Assembly (NCBI GenBank): GCA_916700875.1 | Contig: CAKAKS010000067.1 | Coordinates: 7,436,591 to 7,500,590 of the forward strand | DNA from: Sebastes aleutianus | Lineage: Eukaryota; Chordata; Actinopteri; Perciformes; Sebastidae | Length of the DNA stretch: 64,000 nt | Direction: 5' to 3' | Shown: positions 45,901 through 54,900 of the stretch, in pieces | How positions within the stretch are numbered: position 1 is the stretch's first letter | Layout of the letters: each line of letters starts with the position of its first letter | Program-made: the position numbers and the translations under genes | The notes under the pieces: generated by a model | Databases searched by the model: none | What the model was told of the DNA's origin: nothing | The model's input: only the letters and a program-made list of their open reading frames with translations

Positions 45901-48900
45901 AAAATCAGTTAATAAAATGGTAAATTGGGATGTAAAGTATAAGTGATCTGTAGTAAATAAGTTATAACATGCAAAATCACTGGTATGGTCCTAAACCAAA
46001 CCAAAACGTCACCACCATCACAATTATCATAGTCCCATTGCCACTGCAGTGACTTCCTGTCTCCTAAATCATCCTGATCATGACCATCTCACTCCACACC
46101 TCCACCATGACCAGACACCATCAACAGCATAGTTACTTTATGTGAAGACTGGAAAAAATTCAGTTTGGACATGGCTCCAGCCATGGCGCTCTGAGAGGGA
46201 GGGACACATCAACATTTTAGATTTGGATCGGCTTTGTCAGCCACTACTGTAGCCACATTGGGTTCAAAGGTTAGACCGATATAATGGCCAATATTAGCTC
46301 ACAGTATTGCAGATATATCAGTGTCTGTCTATATGTCAGCCGATAAGTAACAAGAAACTACGGTACAGAAATGACAAACTAAGATTGAGGTAATTTAGAA
46401 ACATGACAGTTTGTCCACCAGGGAGAACTGACACATTGATTTTTCAACTGCGAAATGTCCCAATCAGTATGTATGTGTCTTAGTCATCATTAAAGACACA
46501 AATGCATCAATATCAATATCAGCCTCAAAAATCCAGTATCGGTGATGCTTTAGTTCAGAGCAGAATTGACCCTTTGCAAAGTCACGCCCCTAAAACGCAG
46601 ACTGGCCAATCATAGCGTAGCATCGGCCAGCTCTGACCAGGGTCCGACAACTATCCGGCTCTGCTCATGGATGTGCTCCATAGACTCTCATGCAATCGTT
46701 TCAGATCTTCTCCATTTTCAGGCTGGTTTTGTGAATTTCAAGCTAGTCATGGTTACATGTTGTGCCTGGGGCATGTGTAATAGTGATACTTGTTACCCGG
46801 AGAGATTGTAAGGAGATATACGTTTCTACGTAAAAGCCTGTGGAGCTAAAATTAGCAGAGTACGTAAGCACATTATTAGCCAGCGTTAGCACTATGCTAT
46901 GCAAGCAAGATATACTGAATGTATACACATGCTGCTTTTGTTTTTTTTACTGGTTTTAACAGTGAATAAAGACCTGCCCGGTTTTACAGGAATAGCGTTG
47001 TTCATTAATTTCATTGTCTTCTGTCTCGATCGCCAGGTGATGTGGTACTTTTACTCTGTGATCTGTAGGCTTCAGCTTCTATCTTTATCTTTTCAACCTG
47101 TTTTCGCTGCTGAATCAGTTTGACATCCTGATATATCCTTCATGCATATTGTAGATCTTTCTCTCTGAAATCGCATTTTTCGTTTTTCCAAAGATTAGAT
47201 AATGTTTTTGAAGAGAGTGCAGTTACTGACAGTGTGAGCTCCATGATAGCTCTGACAGCTTGACAAAGTAGCAGCAGGGGGCGGGGCTTAGATAAGGGTC
47301 AAATGGAATTTTTTTTTAATAAAACAGCATTATTAGCTTTCTCTGTTGAAAACAAGGGGCATAGATGGATGATCAGAGGCTAACGGCTAACTGAGCCACT
47401 TGTTTTCGATCAGTAACGCTATGACTACTGACAAGCCATTTTAAGGATACTGACCATGCATGCACTATAAATATGTCATCACACTGTAAGAAACTAGTCA
47501 GATTTCCATGTTTTCTGGTTTCAATACTGATAATATTAATTGGGTTTTATCAGTTTGAAAGTTTTGCCTGGCCTGGGGCACCGTGGATGCCTAGAGGTTG
47601 TTGTTGGAGCTGGTTCGGGTTTGTGTGGGGATCTTTGTTGTACAAAGGACATTTTTCTGAAGGTATGACATTCTCAACAAGACCAGGCAAGTTAAGGTGG
47701 ACTGCAGACAAAGCAGACAAGCAGGACAAAGTGCTTCACAACGCTACACACACAAAAGTGGATGTAGAGCAAGACACTAGACCCCCGACTGCATCAGAGG
47801 ACTGTGGTGTGTAACTAAATCAAATGTAGAAGTTTTTCTATCCCTCAATGAGCCAAGTGTGTAAAGATGATCCAGTTAAATGTCAAAAAGTTCCGCCAAA
47901 CTGCTAAAATAACAGGAACAAGTAAATGTCAAAGCACCTGTTTGTTGCCTGATGACTTCTCGCTGCTCGCAGGTGGATCCTCGTCATCCGAGCTTGACTG
48001 CTTCTCTTGCTGCGGAGAGAAAACAGAAATCATTACTCTATGAAAAACACGCATGAGGCAGAAGAGTTCTCTTTTAATACATCCAATTATTCTTGAGCAC
48101 TATCAAAAGATTACAATCCTTACTTTGTTTGCAGATCGAAAAGGGTTCAGCTTTTCCATCGCTCCGGCAAATTTACTCTGAATATGAAACAAAAAACAAA
48201 TATAAAATAAAGACAACATACAGATATTAAACTTAAGATTGAAACCATCAGACAAAAACTTTAAAAATCAATATTCAAAAACCTTACAAACCTGTTTGTG
48301 ATTGGGCTGGCCTTCTGCATTGTCCAATATCTCCTCACTGTCGGAGTCAGAGTCCTTCTCCTGCAGATGGAGCCAATATTTGTCGTAAAATATAAACAAC
48401 AGTAGCACTACTAGTAGTATAACCAGCTTTACATCATATGTGGATTACTTCATATTTGAAAAATATATATATTTTTAGGCTTTAAGGCATGAGATACTAT
48501 TTAGTTTCAGGGAAATGTGATGAGAAAGATGAAGTGCTGACATGCAGCAAATGTCAAGAGTACAGTACGCCACCTCTTACCTGTTTGTCACTGTAGAACG
48601 TGCTCTTCATCATCGCACTAAAACCATTCTGAAATAAGACAAAGACACCTTGAAAAAACTGATTATAGCCCTAACCTTCACCTTAACGTCACAGCAGATC
48701 TTACTCCTAAACATTCAGATACAAAATATCATTTCTTTGAGCTTATTACTAATATTAGAAAGCTGCCATGATGTCTTTTTTAAAGCAACAGAGACGAGAT
48801 CCAGTTACCTGCTTGGCTTTGGGCTTCTCTGCAGTAGAGGTATTCTCATTTGAGTCTCCTGACTGTTCAGTCTTTTCCTTATCCTGTTACAACACACATC

Positions 48901-51900
48901 ACCAGCATGTCATTAATCTCAAAACATGGCCACCAGTTTAATTGTACTGGCTGGTAGAGTAATTTATCTGATGCAGGATGAAGTGAGAGATAAAATTACC
49001 TGAGATGAGGAGGTGAAAGGAGTCTTTTGGTTCTTCTTCGCTGCCACTCCAGCCTGACAGACAAAGCAGTTAATGTTACAAACTGATTTTATCTACTGTG
49101 TATTCTGTTAGTGTTGATATTGTGCAGGTACAGGTCCATCTCTCACCTTTGAAGACTTCTCTATGGGTGTGTCACTGATGGCGGAGAGTTCAATATCCAC
49201 AGACAAATCATCCTATAAGCAGAAGGATACAGCATACAGTCAGAATGTAATAAAAACATTCACTCAAGAAATATCCACAATTTAAAAAAAACGACTGCAG
49301 GGACTGGAACAAAACAGACTGCAGGATACCATTAGTGAGCAAGTTCAGAAATGGAAGGGTAAAAGATGCCTCTGAAAGAAGATATTTCCAAGTAAGTCTG
49401 ACCTTTTTTCCCCCGAAGGTAACTGAAAGTGGTGGTAAGTCTGTGACCGAAACATTGAGCAGTTTTTATAAGGTACAGTGTGTAGGATTTGGCAACATCT
49501 AGCGGTGTGGTTGCAGATTGCAACCAACTGAGTACCCCTCCGTTCACTCCTCGCATTCAGAGACTGCGGTAACGTGAGCTGCCGAGTGCAAAACCATCGA
49601 TATCATAATAACACTACTTTAGAAGCAATGGAAGTCAAATGGCGGCTGGTGGTACCACGGTTTTACACTCTGCGGATCACATTACAGCAGTTTAACAAGC
49701 ATGTCGGAGAACTACGGTGACCTTGAGGTAACGTAAAAACACGAAAGGCTCTCTCCAGAGTCAGTGTTTGGTTTGTCCCTTCTGGGCTACTGTAGAAACA
49801 TGGCAGAGCAACATGAGCGGACTGTCAAGAGGACCCGCTCTCTATGTAGATATGAAGGGCTCATTCTGAGCTAACGAAAACACAACGATTCTTAGTTTCA
49901 GGTGATTATACACTAATGAAAACATAGTTATGAATATTATTTTACATTTCTGCACATAGATCCCCCAAAATGTTATACTGTTCCTTTAACTAGAAAACAA
50001 CCTAGCCAGGTGGGAAAATGTTGGCACCGAACAGCCAACAGGCAAGAAAAAATAAAATGGACTAAGCTACTGCATCAACAAAATCTATATGAAAGCAAAT
50101 ATTAAAGCCACCATGTATAGAATTGTTATGTGATTATTTTTCAAGTTTTTGTTTGCAGAAAAATTAGACAATGCTGGTGAAAACTGGTGCAGTCAACATG
50201 TTGCTTTCAGCCCTTTATTCTTAGTGTCCCCAGGTCGGATCCATGTCTTTTTTGATACTACCAATTAGGTGCCAAAGTCTGACATTTTAAAATTTTCTCC
50301 TTAGTGGCTTTAAAAACTAAACCACAGACCAAAATTCCCCTGAAACCATCCCTTCAAAATAAATTGAAAATGTATTCATTTATTTACCCATCCCTATTAT
50401 TAACTATCCCTCAAACAGAGTACTTCACTTTCTGGATTTAAAAAGCCTGTCGGTGACAAACTTGACCGTCTTACCTGAGACTGAGTTCTGGCACCTTTTT
50501 TTCTGAACACACCACTAAAGAGTCCTCCTTTCTCCTGAGGAAAAGAACATAAAGCCAACATTTAATGTTACTACACTTACTGTTATGTTTTATAGTGGCT
50601 GGCTTTAACAAAAACTCACCTTAGTGTCCTCAGAAAGATTGTCGTTGCTGCCTGAGAGCTCGCTGGGTTCAGACCAAACATCCTGAAGGTGAGAAACGAA
50701 TGTCAACCAATCAATATGAATCCTGTCCTAATAATTTAATGGTGAGATGAATAAGCTGCAGCAATATTCCACATCTCACCTGAGATTTTGTCCTCACTCC
50801 AGAAGGTTTTGGCGATTTTTTAAACATCCCACTGAACACCCCTCCTGTCTCCTGGAGAAAAAAGCCACATGAAAATGTGTTTTGCGAAATTTTGCCCACA
50901 ATGAAGAAATTTAGAAAAGTATTCTTCTGGTTTTAGATGTCAGATGGATAGGCACAGACTTCACACAGCAGCCTGCAATTTCTTCCAAATACTGATGCAT
51001 GCAGGTGTACCTCGCCCATCCCAACACACACAAAAACAGAGACACACATTTCCCAAATTCTTTGTTTATAGAAGGTGGGTGTATTTCATAAACCTCACCT
51101 TAGTGTTGCTATTCACAGAAAGATTGTCTTTGCTGCCTGAGAGCTCGCTGGCTGCAGATAAATCCTCCTGAAGGCAAGAAACAATGATTATTATCATTAT
51201 CTCCTAATAATGTAACACAGGTAAAAGTGACACTAGTGAGATGCAACACTCACCTGAGATTGTGTCCTCACTCCAGAAAGCTTTGGTGACTTTTTAAACA
51301 TCCCACTGAACACCCCTCCTGTCTCCTGGAGAAAAAGTCACATGAAAATTGTCTGTAAAATGTTGCCCATAATGGAGGAATTTCGTTGGTTTCAGATGTC
51401 AGATGGCTAGGCGCTGACTTCAAACAGCAGCCTGTATTCTCTTCCAAATGCTGATGCATGCAGGTTTACCACGCCTGTCCCAACACACACAAAAACAACA
51501 ACAGAAACACCCATTTCCCAAACTCTCCATCCACTGAGCTGAGCTCTATACAAACAGCATTAAAATACAGTCACATTGTCCCTCAGTTCAATGAAACTGC
51601 CGCACACTCAGCCCTGAAAAAAGGATCTGATGTCACATTTCTGATGTGGTTCATAAATAAATATGGAATAATGACTTTTCTATTTCAAAGCACAGTGCAT
51701 CAGTGTTTCTACTGGTTGATCATGCAAATCTACAGGCCAAAGTTGAACAAAAGTGAGTCCAACAGGGCCATCTGGAAAATGCCCCGAAACAGGAAACACA
51801 TGCTTGAATCAGACATGCAAACTTTAGATAAAGTGAAAGAGCAATGGAGTGAATATGTGCAGGATAGAGGTGTGATATGACTGCAGCTTTAGCAACAGCA

Positions 51901-54900
51901 GGTTAGAATTAAACCAAAGAAGAACTAGGTAGTTAGTATGAGCAACAGCAGCAACCGACAGAGCACAAAAATATCAAAAGATGAGGAGAGACTTTGTACT
52001 TTCACAAACCTCACCTTAGTGTTGCTATTCACAGAAAGATTGTCGGTGCTGCCTGAGAGCTCGCTGGGTCCAGACAAATCCTCCTGAAGGCAAGAAACAA
52101 CAATTATTATCATCATCATCATCTCCGAATAATGTAACACAGGTAAAAGTGAGACAAGTGAGATGCACAACACTCACCTGAGATTGTGTCCTCGCTCCAA
52201 AAGCCTTTGGTTTTTTAAACATCCCACTGAACACGCCTCCCGTCTCCTGGAGAAAACAAGTCACATAGTAATTACTTATACATGTTTAAATAAAATAAAA
52301 CCAATTGTTATGTATACAGCTGTCAGATGGACAGGCAGGGATTTAGTGCTTCACACATTGGCCAGCAGTTCTTCCAAATGGCTGATGCATGCAGGTTCAA
52401 GCTCGCGCTTCCAAACACCCACAACAACAAAAACACACCCTTCTCAAACATCATCCACTGAGGCAAAGTCTACACATCTACTGTAGGTTTAAATGACATC
52501 ACCAACATACTGTATGTCACTAGTTAACACTAAGGAAGTAAAATCTACTGCTTTCCACATCATTAGTGTTTGATACATTGAATTTTTGGAACAGATTTTG
52601 AGAAATATTTATATGATTTTGGTTACAGAAAACAGTTTACTGACAAAGACATCGGTGCTTACTTTGACTGTAATCCTTCCATTCAAAAGGATATGACCAA
52701 TTTAATTATATTTTCTGGCAAATTTCACATACATGAATCAAATTCAAGACTCAATACTTTATTGCCATTTCATCATAGTTATTAGGAATTTTGTTTTTTT
52801 GAGCTCACACAAAACAAAAACTACTAAAAACCTCACATTGCATAGTCACCACACTGCGACATAAAACAAGTAATAAAAAAGTAAGTATGTATAAATAGAT
52901 AAATAAGCCATCATTCCCATTGGGATATTTTAAAAATATTCCCCAATTTAGGGGGGGAATAAAAAATATTTTATTTCATATTTATTATTATTTTATATAT
53001 TAATTGAGTCTAAAAAAACAGGTAAATCATACTGCAAAACATCACATTAATACATTTTATTCAATTTATTTCTTCATGTTTATATTCTTTATATTTTATT
53101 ACTACTATCACATTTTTATTTTAGATTTTTTTAAAATATTTTAAGTGTTATTTTGGTTATACTGTATCTATTGTATGATTCTGAGTCTTATTTTGGTATG
53201 TAATTGTCCTATCGTTTGTTCAAGCTGTGATCTCTGATTGATGTACGCTGCTTTTGTTAATAATGGACTTTGTGTTTTGTTTCTATTTGTTTCCAGTTGT
53301 TTGTGTTTTTTTTTTTAAGTATTTAAAAAATAGACTCACCTTGGTTGTGGTGTTCTCAGAGAGAGTGTCGTTACTGGCTGTGAACTCGTTGTCCAAAAGA
53401 TCCTGAAACACACAAGATCATCTGTCAGCCTCTTACTGAAGTAACACAACACAGACATTTAGCTGATGAGGAATCGCTGTGTGCAAGATCGTGTTTCACC
53501 TGCGAAGGCCTCCGGACATGTCCTGGTTTAGGAGATCGTTTCAGTATCCCACCAAACACACCTGATTTTTCCTGAAAAGAAAAGTAGAGAGAAAGGTTTA
53601 GTTTCAAAGAACATGAGAAACCTAAAATATGACAAAGCAGAAAGTAAACTCACCTTTGATGATTTGTTGTCTGTTAAGCTGTCACTACTGACAGACAGTT
53701 CAGGATTTTGTGCTGAGAGGGAGTCCTGTAGAAGTAAACAAAAAACAAATCTCACTCATTTTTGTTGGCAGGTGCAACACACTCAGGTATTCAGGCCAGA
53801 ATTTTTAGAGAATTACAAAACTAATGTTATACCAGAAACACAATGCAAGAACGCAGGTAAACAAATAATACATGCAGATAAATTTATTTAAAAAAACGTT
53901 CTACTAGAATTTTATTTTTTGTTCGTCAAAAATAAAGGTAACCTGAAACACATTTTTCTTTTTACGTGATCTCAAGTAACCTCTGGCTGCACATGTGGCA
54001 CTTACATAGGGCAATGTTAAACAACAATTACTTTTATCATTGATTCATCTGTTGATTACTTTTTCAACTCTTAAAATTGCTTATCCGACCAACAGTCCCA
54101 AACACAAAGATATTCAATACAAAGTGATATAAAACAGAAAATCAGCAAAACCTCCCACTTAAAAACCAGTTTGATAAATGGCTTAAACGATAATTCAATA
54201 AGCAAAATTGTTGTCGACTAATCTTTTGTTGATAATCTAATAATCAACAAATAATTTCAGTTCTAGTTAAACATCAGTTAAATCTATAAAAAATAATCAA
54301 CACGATCTACAATACAGTTAGTTCAAGAAGGCCACTACAAACCTGTTGTTGTCCCTCTTTGGCAGTTTTGGTCGTCTTCTTAAACATTCCTTTAAATACG
54401 CCTCCTTTCTCCTGAAATATTAATAAATAAGTCAGTTTGCATGCTAAAAAAAATTATATTTCCTCATTTTACATTAGTTAGTAATGATCAGAGAACTGAA
54501 ATAAGGTCTTGAGCATCACCTTGGTGCTGTTGTCAGTCAGACTATCACTGCTCTTCGAAAGTTCACTGCTGATCGACAAACTGTCCTGTAAAGTCAACAT
54601 AGAGCCTATGTGAGTAGAAGCAGAATCAAATAGTGTAAACCCATAATTATAATAATAATTATTACAGGTATTAAAGGTTATATTTTAAATTTCATATCTA
54701 CATTGCAGATGTCTATCTTACAAAATAGCAGTTCTTGTAATTTTATTGCTGTACACGTCACCAAATATTCAACATCAGTGATTCATATTTAGTAATGAGC
54801 TTTTCATGACAAGCAAGATTTTATCAATGTATTAGTTTATCACATACATTTGATGTTAAGTTCTATATTTAAATTTAAATAAAGAGAGTTAAAACAGCAT

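Larger units (their letters stand above)
50600..52450 (-). repeat. tandem segmental duplication of A/B exon pairs with introns
   Basis: Three copies of an A-B pair share exon and intron sequence, for example GATGCATGCAGGT at about 50994, 51451 and 52383. The middle copy's intron is longer by about 450 bases of unmatched sequence (51540-51900). Confidence 0.75.

Noticed and set aside
47473..47814. plus-strand frame of 113 codons
   Set aside because: No recognisable domain, biased composition and no splice or exon context; probably chance.
51458..51880. plus-strand frame of 140 codons
   Set aside because: Lies in an APL-1 intron across duplicated and inserted sequence; no family resemblance.
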